The notes under the pieces are model-generated. The model ran no database searches and was not told the DNA's origin. It saw only the letters and a program-made list of their open reading frames with translations. Made by a program: the position numbers and the translations under genes. Of a stretch of 64,000 nucleotides of DNA, positions 8,616 through 15,847 are shown in pieces. The stretch comes from 66-474 sp040255405 (GTDB lineage Bacteria > Pseudomonadota > Gammaproteobacteria > Xanthomonadales > Rhodanobacteraceae), in assembly GCA_040255405.1 (NCBI GenBank), contig JBDZUX010000011.1:5896-69895 (forward strand). The letters are read 5' to 3'. The number at the start of each line of letters is the position of its first letter. Within the stretch, counting starts at the first letter, position 1.

Positions 8616-9887
8616 ATGTACCCCACGCACCCTGATGCCCTCGAGTCCCGCGCGACCGGCGCACCCCGTCCGGCCGACGCCGCCATGGACGGACGCGAAC
8701 GCCGCGCCGCGCTGTCGCTCGCCGGCATCTTCTCGTTGCGGATGTTGGGCCTGTTCATGATCTACCCGGTGTTCGCGGTGTGGGCGCGGCACCTGCCCGG
8801 CGCCAGCCCTACCACCATCGGCCTTGCGCTCGGCGTGTACGGCCTCACCCAGGCCCTGTTGCAGATCCCGTTCGGATTCCTCTCGGATCGCCTCGGCCGC
8901 AAACGCGTGATTGCGGCGGGCCTCGTACTGTTCGCGGTGGGCAGCGTCGTTGCCGCGCTGGCGCCGACCATCCGCCTCATCATTTTCGGCCGGTTGCTGC
9001 AGGGGGCGGGCGCCATCGGCTCGGCGGTGCTGGCGCTGGCGGCCGACCTGACGCGCACGCAGCACCGCACCAAGGCGATGGCGATCATCGGCGTCACCAT
9101 CGGCGCAGCCTTCGCGATGGCGATGGTGCTGGGGCCGGTGCTCGACAACTGGATCGGCATCCGCGGCATCTTCTGGTTGACCGCAGTGCTGGCGGCGCTC
9201 GGCATCGCCGTGCTGTACGGTGCCGTGCCGCGCGAGCCGGCCGTGCGCAGCGAGGCACCGGTCGAACCGGCCGGACGACTGTTCCGCAGCGTGCTTGCCG
9301 ATCCGGACCTGCGGCGCTTGAACCTCGGGATCTTTTGCCTGCACGCGGTGCTGACCGCGAGTTTCCTGACGATTCCCTTCGTGCTGGGCGATGCCGGCGT
9401 CGCCGTGTCGCGGCAGTGGCTTGCCTACCTGCCGGTGCTGCTGGCCTCGGTGGTGCTGCTGGTGCCGCTGGTGATCGCCGCCGAACGCGGCCGGATGCGC
9501 GGGATGTTCCTCGCGATGATCGCCTTGCTCGGTGGCGCCGAGATCCTCCTCGGCGTCGCCACGCACCTGGTTCCGGTGCTGGTCGCGTTGCTCGCCTTCT
9601 TCACCGCCTTCAACGTGCTGGAATCCGTCCTGCCGTCGTTGATTTCCCGTGCGGCGCCGTCGGCAGCCAAGGGCACCGCGATGGGCGTGTATTCCTCGGC
9701 GCAATTCCTCGGGATTTTCGTCGGCGGCGCAACCGGTGGCCTGATCAAGAGCGCGTGGGGCATCGCCGGGGTAGCTGGCTTTTGCGTGGTCCTGCTGGCG
9801 GGCTGGCTGGTCGTGGCCTGGCTCGCCGGGAAGCCATGTCACGCGTTGTCCGGTGCAGTACGCGGAGTCGATGCCGAAGCCCGCTGA
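8616..9887 (+). CDS. MFS transporter, YajR-like
   Basis: A 423-residue major facilitator with about 12 predicted membrane helices. The loop between helices 2 and 3 carries the family motif GFLSDRLGRKRV, and helix 4 has RLLQGAGAIGSA. The closest resemblance I can name is the drug/proton antiporter group that includes YajR, but the C-terminal soluble YAM domain of YajR is absent. The first helix begins near residue 30, so a start at 8685 (residue 24) is equally possible; neither ATG has a clear ribosome site. Its substrate is unknown. It ends 51 bases from the convergent hemQ gene and is transcribed in the same direction as aceBA, from which it is separated by 279 bases. Confidence 0.8.
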   Translation: MYPTHPDALESRATGAPRPADAAMDGRERRAALSLAGIFSLRMLGLFMIYPVFAVWARHLPGASPTTIGLALGVYGLTQALLQIPFGFLSDRLGRKRVIAAGLVLFAVGSVVAALAPTIRLIIFGRLLQGAGAIGSAVLALAADLTRTQHRTKAMAIIGVTIGAAFAMAMVLGPVLDNWIGIRGIFWLTAVLAALGIAVLYGAVPREPAVRSEAPVEPAGRLFRSVLADPDLRRLNLGIFCLHAVLTASFLTIPFVLGDAGVAVSRQWLAYLPVLLASVVLLVPLVIAAERGRMRGMFLAMIALLGGAEILLGVATHLVPVLVALLAFFTAFNVLESVLPSLISRAAPSAAKGTAMGVYSSAQFLGIFVGGATGGLIKSAWGIAGVAGFCVVLLAGWLVVAWLAGKPCHALSGAVRGVDAEAR

Positions 9888-9938
9888 GCATGCCGCGAAG
9901 ACGCTTCGTGGCGCGCCTGCCCGGAGGCAGGCCAGCGC

Positions 9939-10607
9939 TCAGACAAACTGCGTCAGGCCGTCCTTCAGTCCAAAGTAGCGTCCGACGATGAAGGGATGCT
10001 CGTCCTCCATGTACAGCCTGGATTTGGACTCCCTCAGTTTGCGCACGCAATCCACCAGCCTCCCGAGCTCGTTGGTCTCGAAGGTCAGGAGCCATTCGTA
10101 GTCGCCCAGTCCGAACCCGTACACACCATTGGTCAGGATGTCCGGAACGAAGGCGTGTCCGATTTCCCCGTGTTCGCCGATCAGGGCCTTCCGCTCCCAT
10201 TTCGGAAGCAGGTAGTACTCGGGCTTGCGGATGAACGGGTAGAAACACAAGTATCGCCGCGGCGTCATGCCGACGGCGAAGGACGTGGGATGCTCGGAGA
10301 ACTCGAACGGTTTGGTGATTCCGACGAACGCGTGGGAGATCTCCAGACACTGTCCCAGCGTCGAGCGCCGGAGCTCCAGCTGCAGGTCCTGGATGTCAGG
10401 AAACTGATCGGCAAACATCCAGAACAGGATGTCCGTGTGGGCCTGGAATCCTTGCACCACGTAGGTTCCGCGCAAGCCGACCTTGTCCTGATACTTGCCG
10501 AAAATCGTGACAAGCTCGTCGACGGCCGCGGCCTTCGCACCCTTGTCCAGCCCGTTCCATGATGGCATGAACTTGACCGCCAACTGGGCCGTGAACTGTT
10601 CGCGCAT
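9939..10607 (-). CDS. hemQ: HemQ / coproheme decarboxylase (chlorite-dismutase family)
   Basis: Predicted to convert iron-coproporphyrin III (coproheme) to heme b by two oxidative decarboxylations, the last step of the coproporphyrin-dependent pathway. The 222-residue protein has the family's central features: FYPF with Tyr123, which fits the catalytic tyrosine of HemQ; an EHGEIG segment with His146 as candidate proximal heme ligand; and GLGDYEW near residue 170, which I recall from actinobacterial-type members. The distal arginine of true chlorite dismutases is not evident. The start at 10607 has a GGAG site 9-12 bases upstream. It is the last gene of the hemH-hemY-dinB group, separated from dinB by a palindromic repeat. 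Its base composition is lower than the flanks (33 of 60 G+C in 9961-10020), which may indicate transfer. Confidence 0.82.
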   Translation of the reverse strand: MREQFTAQLAVKFMPSWNGLDKGAKAAAVDELVTIFGKYQDKVGLRGTYVVQGFQAHTDILFWMFADQFPDIQDLQLELRRSTLGQCLEISHAFVGITKPFEFSEHPTSFAVGMTPRRYLCFYPFIRKPEYYLLPKWERKALIGEHGEIGHAFVPDILTNGVYGFGLGDYEWLLTFETNELGRLVDCVRKLRESKSRLYMEDEHPFIVGRYFGLKDGLTQFV

Positions 10608-10662
10608 TGCAATCTTCTCCTTGCTGGTTGAGTGGTCTGCCTGGTGGGTTCTGCCTTTGCTT

Positions 10663-10748
10663 GTCATTCCGGCGAGAGCCGAAATCCATCTCGTTCTTCT
10701 CCCGATGGAATCAGGATCACGAGGGACCCCGGCTTGCGCCGGGGTGAC
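10663..10748. repeat. REP/BIME-like palindromic intergenic repeat
   Basis: The ends GTCATTCCGGC (10663-10673) and GCCGGGGTGAC (10738-10748) are inverted copies matching at 9 of 11 positions. Each end folds on its own; the right arm is a perfect 7-base CCCCGGC/GCCGGGG stem (10727-10744) with a TTGC loop. This is the layout of REP doublets scattered through many gammaproteobacterial genomes. It lies between dinB and hemQ, where it may tune relative expression or end part of the transcript. I see only this one copy in the window. Confidence 0.65.
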
Positions 10749-10757
10749 GCGTCGGGA

Positions 10758-11255
10758 TCAATCAGGGCTCCCCTGGAGGGACGCCTTGATCGCTTCGATC
10801 ATCCCGAGGTGATGGCGCTCATTCAGCCAGATGGTGTCGATCAGGTTCTTCAGGCTGATGGTCCCGTAGACGGGATGCTCCAATGATTTTTTCGCCAGGG
10901 CCTCGACATGGGTCTCGTTGAAAACGTGTTGCAGGTATTCGAACCGCGATGCATCGAGCAGCCCGGTCAACTCGTCCTTCGTGAAGGTGTTGTCGAGCCG
11001 GGCGGGCCGGACGGGATTGCGACGGACTTCCTCCTCCAGCACCGACAAGTCCCGCTCGCCGGCGCCATTGGCGTGAAGGGACAGGCCATCGAGCGCGATC
11101 ATCGCGGTCTTCATTTCACTTCGATACAAGTGGTGGACGACCTCGGCGACACTGCATGCGTCGCTGCCGGCACGCGTGTTCAGTTGCGGGTCGGAGAGAT
11201 GCTCGAAGCTGGCAAGCAGCTTGCGGCGGGTCTCTCCGAGATGTTCGATCAGCAT
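10758..11255 (-). CDS. DinB-like four-helix metal-binding protein
   Basis: A 165-residue DinB/YfiT-type protein, a four-helix bundle that usually holds a metal through three histidines. Candidate ligands are His41/His42 in the VVHHLYRSE segment and His148/His149 in NERHHLGMIE. The start at 11255 is preferred over longer forms because a GGAG site lies just upstream and the family motif begins soon after. It starts 13 bases after the hemY stop, inside what looks like one operon with hemH, hemY and hemQ. Known members include thiol-S-transferases and damage-induced proteins of unclear role; none I can name is an established heme enzyme. A part in heme or thiol metabolism is inference from position only. 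Confidence 0.7.
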   Translation of the reverse strand: MLIEHLGETRRKLLASFEHLSDPQLNTRAGSDACSVAEVVHHLYRSEMKTAMIALDGLSLHANGAGERDLSVLEEEVRRNPVRPARLDNTFTKDELTGLLDASRFEYLQHVFNETHVEALAKKSLEHPVYGTISLKNLIDTIWLNERHHLGMIEAIKASLQGSPD

Positions 11256-11268
11256 CGGATGCTCCTGC

Positions 11269-12714
11269 TCAGGCCGCGCGGTGCGCGGGTGATTGCCAGG
11301 CAAGCTGGCCCAGATGATCGAGCGCCCGGTGCGCGGCCGCCTTGCCCTGCCGGATGCAATCGGGCAGCCCGACGCCGTCGTACGAGGCACCGGCGATGAA
11401 GACGCCGGGAGCCGCCTCCGCCAGCGTGCTGCGGACACGCCGTACCCGTTCCGCGTGGCCGACCGGATACTGCGGGATGGCGTCGGCCCATCGGATGACG
11501 CGGTAGAAGATGGCTGCGCCCCGGATGGCCATGATCCATTTCAGATCGCGCAGCACTGCCTCGGCGATGATCTGGTCGGGTTGGCCGATGAGGCCGTGGG
11601 CCGAATCGCCGCCAACGCAACAGCGCAAAAGGGCTACGCCTCGGGGTGCTGCGTGCGGCCATTTCGAATGGGACCACGTGCACGCCGTGAGGGCGAGGCC
11701 CGCACCGCGGGGCACGAGAAATCCGATCCCGTCCTGCGCGGCGCTGATGTCCGACTCCCGGAACGCGAACGTGACGAGCACCACCGATGCCGGTGGCGTC
11801 TTCTGCCACGGTTGGAAGATGCGCTCCATCATCGGCGAGAGTTGGCTCGCTGCAGGGCTGGGCAGCGCCAGGACCACGGCGTCGGCGTCGAGCACGCGAC
11901 CGTGCTCGACGAACAGCCGGTAGCCGTCCGGTTTGATCTCCAGCGCCTTCAGCCTGGCGTGCTTGAGAATGCTGCCCGGTTGCAGGTGCGCTGCCGCACG
12001 GGTGACCAGCGTCTGCAGACCACCTTCGAGGGTCAGGAACGGTCCCTGGCCACCGGCAGTCCTTGTCGTCGCGGCGGGCCGGGGCCGCGATCCGACTGGA
12101 TCGCGCGATCCGTACGAACGCGCGGTCGAGGCACCAAGCTGTGGCAGGATCGCGTGCAGGCTCCAGTCATCGACCTTGCCGCCGTAGATGCCGCCAAGGA
12201 CCGGTTCGATCAGACGGTCGACCAGGGCATCGCCGAACCGCCGGCGCAGATAACGCCCCGCCGGCTGGTCGTCACCGGATACGTCCCGATGGCGGAATCC
12301 ACCCGCGATGAGGCGCAGCTTGTCCCACGGCGAAAAAAGCGAGGATCCCAGGAGCGGCGGCAGGCGGGTCGGGATCCCCATGCGGATGCCGGCAGGAATC
12401 GGATGAAGCCGTCCACCGGTCCAGATGAAGCCCTGGCCAGTCCGGCTGCGGATGCATTGGTCGCCCAGCCCGACATCTTCGATGAATGCCACCGCATCGC
12501 TTTTTCGGGCGAGGAAGGAGTCCGGCCCCTGCTCCAGGACGAAGCCATCGCGCACCCGGGTCTGGATCTTGCCGCCGATGCGGTCGTCGGCTTCGATGAC
12601 AGTGATGGCGAGATCCTGCCGCCTCGCCTTCGCGAGCGACTGCAGATGGAACGCCGCCGACATCCCGGTGATGCCGGCACCGGCAATGACGACCCTCGGC
12701 AACCCGGCGTTCAC
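11269..12714 (-). CDS. hemY: Coproporphyrinogen/protoporphyrinogen oxidase, HemY (CgoX) type
   Basis: An FAD-dependent oxidase that removes six electrons from the porphyrinogen ring. In the company of HemH and HemQ it probably acts on coproporphyrinogen III. The 481-residue protein opens with the FAD-binding GAGITG (Gly12, Gly14, Gly17). EQGPDSFLARK follows, and it ends with the FAD-contact block GASYDGVGLPDCIRQGK, all typical of HemY. The start is a GTG at 12714 whose last two bases are the first two of the hemH stop (GTGA overlap), so translation is coupled; the longer upstream frame overlaps hemH and is rejected. The enzyme uses oxygen. Whether it prefers copro- or protoporphyrinogen cannot be told from sequence alone. 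Confidence 0.88.
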   Translation of the reverse strand: MNAGLPRVVIAGAGITGMSAAFHLQSLAKARRQDLAITVIEADDRIGGKIQTRVRDGFVLEQGPDSFLARKSDAVAFIEDVGLGDQCIRSRTGQGFIWTGGRLHPIPAGIRMGIPTRLPPLLGSSLFSPWDKLRLIAGGFRHRDVSGDDQPAGRYLRRRFGDALVDRLIEPVLGGIYGGKVDDWSLHAILPQLGASTARSYGSRDPVGSRPRPAATTRTAGGQGPFLTLEGGLQTLVTRAAAHLQPGSILKHARLKALEIKPDGYRLFVEHGRVLDADAVVLALPSPAASQLSPMMERIFQPWQKTPPASVVLVTFAFRESDISAAQDGIGFLVPRGAGLALTACTWSHSKWPHAAPRGVALLRCCVGGDSAHGLIGQPDQIIAEAVLRDLKWIMAIRGAAIFYRVIRWADAIPQYPVGHAERVRRVRSTLAEAAPGVFIAGASYDGVGLPDCIRQGKAAAHRALDHLGQLAWQSPAHRAA

Positions 12715-13661
12715 GCAGCCGCGCCCTGCCACTGGTCCAGATGCCCGGCCACCACCTCGCACAAGCTGTCGATGAACATCGGGTCGGCGTTGGGCATCGC
12801 CACCCGCACGTAGGTTCCGCCCAGTTCCTCGACCACGGCGCGGCATTCGACGTCGTCGTCGTACAGCACCTCCAGATGGTCTGCCACGAACCCGATCGGG
12901 CAGTAGATGAAGGTCCGGTAGCCTTCCTTCTTCCACAGGCTGCGGGTCAGGTCACGGATGTCGGGACCGAGCCACGGCTCGGCCGTACCGCCGGCACTTT
13001 GCCAGCCCAATTCGTAATGCCCGAGCCTGGCCGCTTCGGCGATGAGCCGCGCACTCTCCTCGATCTCCTGCGGATACGGGTCGCTGGTCGAGAGGATCCT
13101 CGTGGGCAAGCTGTGGGCCGTGAAAATGACGACTGCCTTGGACCGCCCGGCTTCCGGAACCGCGGCGAGCGCCGCCTCCACCCGGGATGCCCAGTAGCGC
13201 ACCAGCTTGGGCTGGTTGTACCAACTTGCGGTGGTGGCGATGGCCGGCCCATCGAGCGAAATCGCGCTTTGAATTGCCCGGTCGTTGTACGCCCGCACGC
13301 TCAGGGCCGAGTAATGCGGCGCCAGCACCACGCTGATCGCCTCGGTAATGCCGTCGGCATGCATGGCGGCAATCGCATCCTCGATGAAAGGCGCAGCGTG
13401 CTTGTAGCCGATGTAGACCTTGAACGTGGTGCCGTCATGCCGGCCGTCCAGCGCGCGCGCGAGCGCTTCGCCTTGTGCTTCCGTGATGGCGGCGAGCGGC
13501 GAGCTGCCGCCGATGGCGCGATAACGGGCCGCGAGGTGTTGGAGGGATGCCTCCGACGGTTTCGCCCCATTGCGGATGTGCGTGAGGAACGGTTCGATCT
13601 GCGCGTGGTTGCGCGGCGTACCGAAGGCCATGAGCAACAACCCGATGGTTCTGTGAGACAT
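12711..13661 (-). CDS. hemH: Ferrochelatase, Bacillus-type coproporphyrin ferrochelatase (CpfC)
   Basis: Inserts ferrous iron into the porphyrin; with HemY and HemQ alongside the expected substrate is coproporphyrin III. The 316-residue protein aligns without shift to the Bacillus subtilis enzyme as I recall it: the catalytic His183 lies in AHSLP and Glu264 in GFVADHLEVLYDDD. GWQSAGGTAEPWLGPD also matches the Gram-positive type closely. It lacks the C-terminal extension with iron-sulfur cysteines seen in some other ferrochelatases. The start at 13661 has an AAAGGAG ribosome site. It is the first gene of the reverse-strand heme operon and overlaps hemY by 4 bases. A ferrochelatase of this type is unexpected in a gammaproteobacterium. 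Confidence 0.93.
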   Translation of the reverse strand: MSHRTIGLLLMAFGTPRNHAQIEPFLTHIRNGAKPSEASLQHLAARYRAIGGSSPLAAITEAQGEALARALDGRHDGTTFKVYIGYKHAAPFIEDAIAAMHADGITEAISVVLAPHYSALSVRAYNDRAIQSAISLDGPAIATTASWYNQPKLVRYWASRVEAALAAVPEAGRSKAVVIFTAHSLPTRILSTSDPYPQEIEESARLIAEAARLGHYELGWQSAGGTAEPWLGPDIRDLTRSLWKKEGYRTFIYCPIGFVADHLEVLYDDDVECRAVVEELGGTYVRVAMPNADPMFIDSLCEVVAGHLDQWQGAAA

Positions 13662-14055
13662 GCTGCCGACTCCTTTGGACAGGATGAAAAGACCGGTACC
13701 AGGACGCGCACACGGTTCGTGTCCGCACATCCCCCGGCCGGGGCGGTTCGCGTCCACGCGAATCCGCGACCAGCCCGGACGCGAACGCTACACGCCCGGA
13801 TTTCGTTGCGACACGATCTAGGTCAAGCGGCCCACCGCGACTTGCGCGGACGCGATGACATCCCGACTCCGATCTCCGTGAATTGCGTCAATGCGGCGCA
13901 CGCGCGGCCGTTCGGCCAAGGCGAAACGGGCGCCGGCGATTCGGCGAGTGGGCTGCGACTTGAGGCGTCGAGAGGTCTCCGGGCGACCTCCATCGGCCAT
14001 CGCTCCGCGTACCATGAAGGCCCCTGCGGGTTCCCTGCGAACAGAGGCTCGATAC
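13662..14055. other. 394-base divergent intergenic region (hemH / serine hydrolase)
   Basis: No gene is supported here. The region must hold promoters for the heme operon (reverse) and the serine hydrolase (forward). It contains one FNR-like sequence (separate entry). I see no convincing sigma-70 pair. Confidence 0.5.
13813..13826 (-). promoter_or_regulatory. Weak FNR/ANR-like half-conserved box upstream of hemH
   Basis: On the reverse strand the sequence reads TTGACCTAGATCGT, matching 7 of 10 fixed positions of the FNR/ANR consensus TTGAT-N4-ATCAA. It lies about 150 bases upstream of the hemH start. Oxygen control of an oxygen-using heme branch would make sense, but the match is imperfect and could be chance. 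Confidence 0.25.
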
Positions 14056-15465
14056 ATGCAAATGACCCATGGCTTCCTGGGCATCATGGCCGTGCTGATG
14101 CTCGCGATCTCGCCTGTAGCGCCGGCGAGTGCAGCCGGGGAAACGCTGCGTGCCAGGGAAATCGCGGCGGGTTACGAGGCCATCTTCCTCTGCAGCGACA
14201 CCTTCGTCGGGCACATGTCCGAAGCCGCGATCGATGCCACCGATCTGACGGGATGGCGATTCCCGCTGGATTCCCTGCACGCCACCATCGATCGAAATGC
14301 GAAGCGCGTCAGCGTCGAGTTCGATCCGGGCATGCCGCCGCGCATCGCGATTTGGCGCCCGCTGCTTGGCTGCGCGCACCTGCCGATCGGGGCGAGCCCC
14401 GACATGGCGAACGCGGTGCCGAGCCTGCCGAAAGATCTGGCGCCGCCTCCCCTCGATCACGCCGACTGGCCGCGCGGCGACGCGAACGCCATCGCGCCAT
14501 TGCCGGCAGCACGGAAGGCAGCCCTCGACACGCTGGTAGCCCAAGCCTTCGATGGTTCGACCTACGGCAAGGGCAGCAAAACCTCGGCGGTGCTCGTGCT
14601 GCAGGATGGCCGCATCGTCGCCGAACGCTACGCGCTCGGCGTGACCATGCATACGCCCCAGCGCACCTGGTCCATGGCGAAAAGCCTGGTGGCGACCTTG
14701 ATCGGACGCGCGGTCGAATTGGGACGCATCAAGGTTTCGATGCCTGCCAACATCCCGCAATGGCAACATCCCGGCGATCCGCGCGCCGCCATCACCCTCG
14801 ACCAACTGCTGCGGATGAATTCCGGACTCTGGACCGACGGCCCCGGCAACCGCACCGACTCGCTCTACTGGGGCGGCTCGACGGTGCCGGAAACCGCGGC
14901 CGCGGCGCCCCTCGAGGCAGCACCGGGCAGCCGGTTCAACTACGCCAACAACGATTTCCTGCTCGCCACCTACAGTCTGATGACGACACTCGGACCCGAC
15001 GCGCTGGCTTTCCCGTTCAAGCAAGTGCTGTGGCCGCTCGGCATGACCCGTACCACACCGGAAACCGATTGGCAGGGCAATTACGTGATGTCGAGCCAGG
15101 TCTGGATGACGGCGCGCGATTCGGCGCGGCTCGCGTTGCTGTATGCCAACGACGGGATGTTCAACGGCAAGCAACTCCTGCCGAGGGGGTGGGCGGGCTA
15201 TGTTTCGAGCACCCGCGGCGCCCAGCCGGACGATGCACGCAGGCCGCGGTACGGCGCGGGCTTCTGGGTTCTGGCTTCACGCCAGGGACTGCCTTCAGGG
15301 ACCTTCGCCATGGAGGGCAGCCGCGGCCAATACGCGGTCATCGTGCCGTCGGCGAACCTCATCGTCGTGCGGCGTGGCTTCGATCCCCTGGATGCGCGTT
15401 TCGATGTCGACCGGTTCACGCACGACGCACTTGCTGTCGTGCAGGGAGCCGGCGATCGCCAGTAG
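14056..15465 (+). CDS. Periplasmic serine hydrolase, beta-lactamase/class C-like
   Basis: A 469-residue protein with an N-terminal signal peptide (hydrophobic core near residues 8-24, Ala-rich cleavage site near 27). The penicillin-binding-protein/beta-lactamase fold carries the catalytic Ser206-Met-Ala-Lys209 and a second motif Tyr296-Ala-Asn298. A GSRGQYAV segment near the C-terminus fits the strand that carries the third motif. It resembles class C-type esterases and peptidases rather than true beta-lactamases. About 120 residues between signal and catalytic domain match nothing I recognise. The ATG at 14056 has no strong ribosome site; the ATG at 14062 would also leave an intact signal. 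The gene stands alone, divergent from the heme operon. Confidence 0.8.
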   Translation: MQMTHGFLGIMAVLMLAISPVAPASAAGETLRAREIAAGYEAIFLCSDTFVGHMSEAAIDATDLTGWRFPLDSLHATIDRNAKRVSVEFDPGMPPRIAIWRPLLGCAHLPIGASPDMANAVPSLPKDLAPPPLDHADWPRGDANAIAPLPAARKAALDTLVAQAFDGSTYGKGSKTSAVLVLQDGRIVAERYALGVTMHTPQRTWSMAKSLVATLIGRAVELGRIKVSMPANIPQWQHPGDPRAAITLDQLLRMNSGLWTDGPGNRTDSLYWGGSTVPETAAAAPLEAAPGSRFNYANNDFLLATYSLMTTLGPDALAFPFKQVLWPLGMTRTTPETDWQGNYVMSSQVWMTARDSARLALLYANDGMFNGKQLLPRGWAGYVSSTRGAQPDDARRPRYGAGFWVLASRQGLPSGTFAMEGSRGQYAVIVPSANLIVVRRGFDPLDARFDVDRFTHDALAVVQGAGDRQ

Positions 15466-15847
15466 GCGAGCGTCTGCACACCGCTTGCCCGCCCGGCACG
15501 GCAGCGAAGGTGGCCTGCGCCGCGGCGGCGATGAAGTTCCGATGGTTCCCTGTCGACCCGTTGCCGACCTTGGCGATCGTCCGCTTTCGGGCCAGCCGAT
15601 GCGCGATGGCTACTCTGCCATCTTCCTGTTGCCGTTCCGCCGCCGAGGTCTGTCCATCCCCAAGGTAATGGCGCGACGCGTAGTGGCTGGGCGTCCGGTC
15701 GACCGAGCAGGTTGTCTGCACATCCTGATCGTGTACGCGGCACGCGCACGATCGAGGGTCCATCAACGTCGGTGTTTGCCTGGACGGCAGCGGTCTCGCG
15801 GCATCTCGTGGCCGCAGAACGGGTGCCGCGGCCAAGCACGCCTTCGA
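15466..15847. other. 382-base region without a confident gene
   Basis: Lies between the serine hydrolase and the convergent histidine kinase. A reverse-strand frame (about 15416-15835) is open and has fairly GC-rich third positions, but it matches no family I know and overlaps the hydrolase gene. It may be decayed coding sequence. I see no clear terminator. Confidence 0.4.

Noticed and set aside
7977..9842. 621-codon reverse frame opposite aceA and the MFS gene
   Set aside because: Antisense to two firmly identified genes.
9939..10607. True chlorite dismutase instead of HemQ
   Set aside because: The distal arginine and double tryptophan of chlorite dismutases are not evident, the HemQ tyrosine is present and the gene sits with hemH and hemY.
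12741..15668. 975-codon forward frame across hemH and the serine hydrolase region
   Set aside because: It runs antisense to hemH and out of phase with the hydrolase; the composition is that of a shadow frame.
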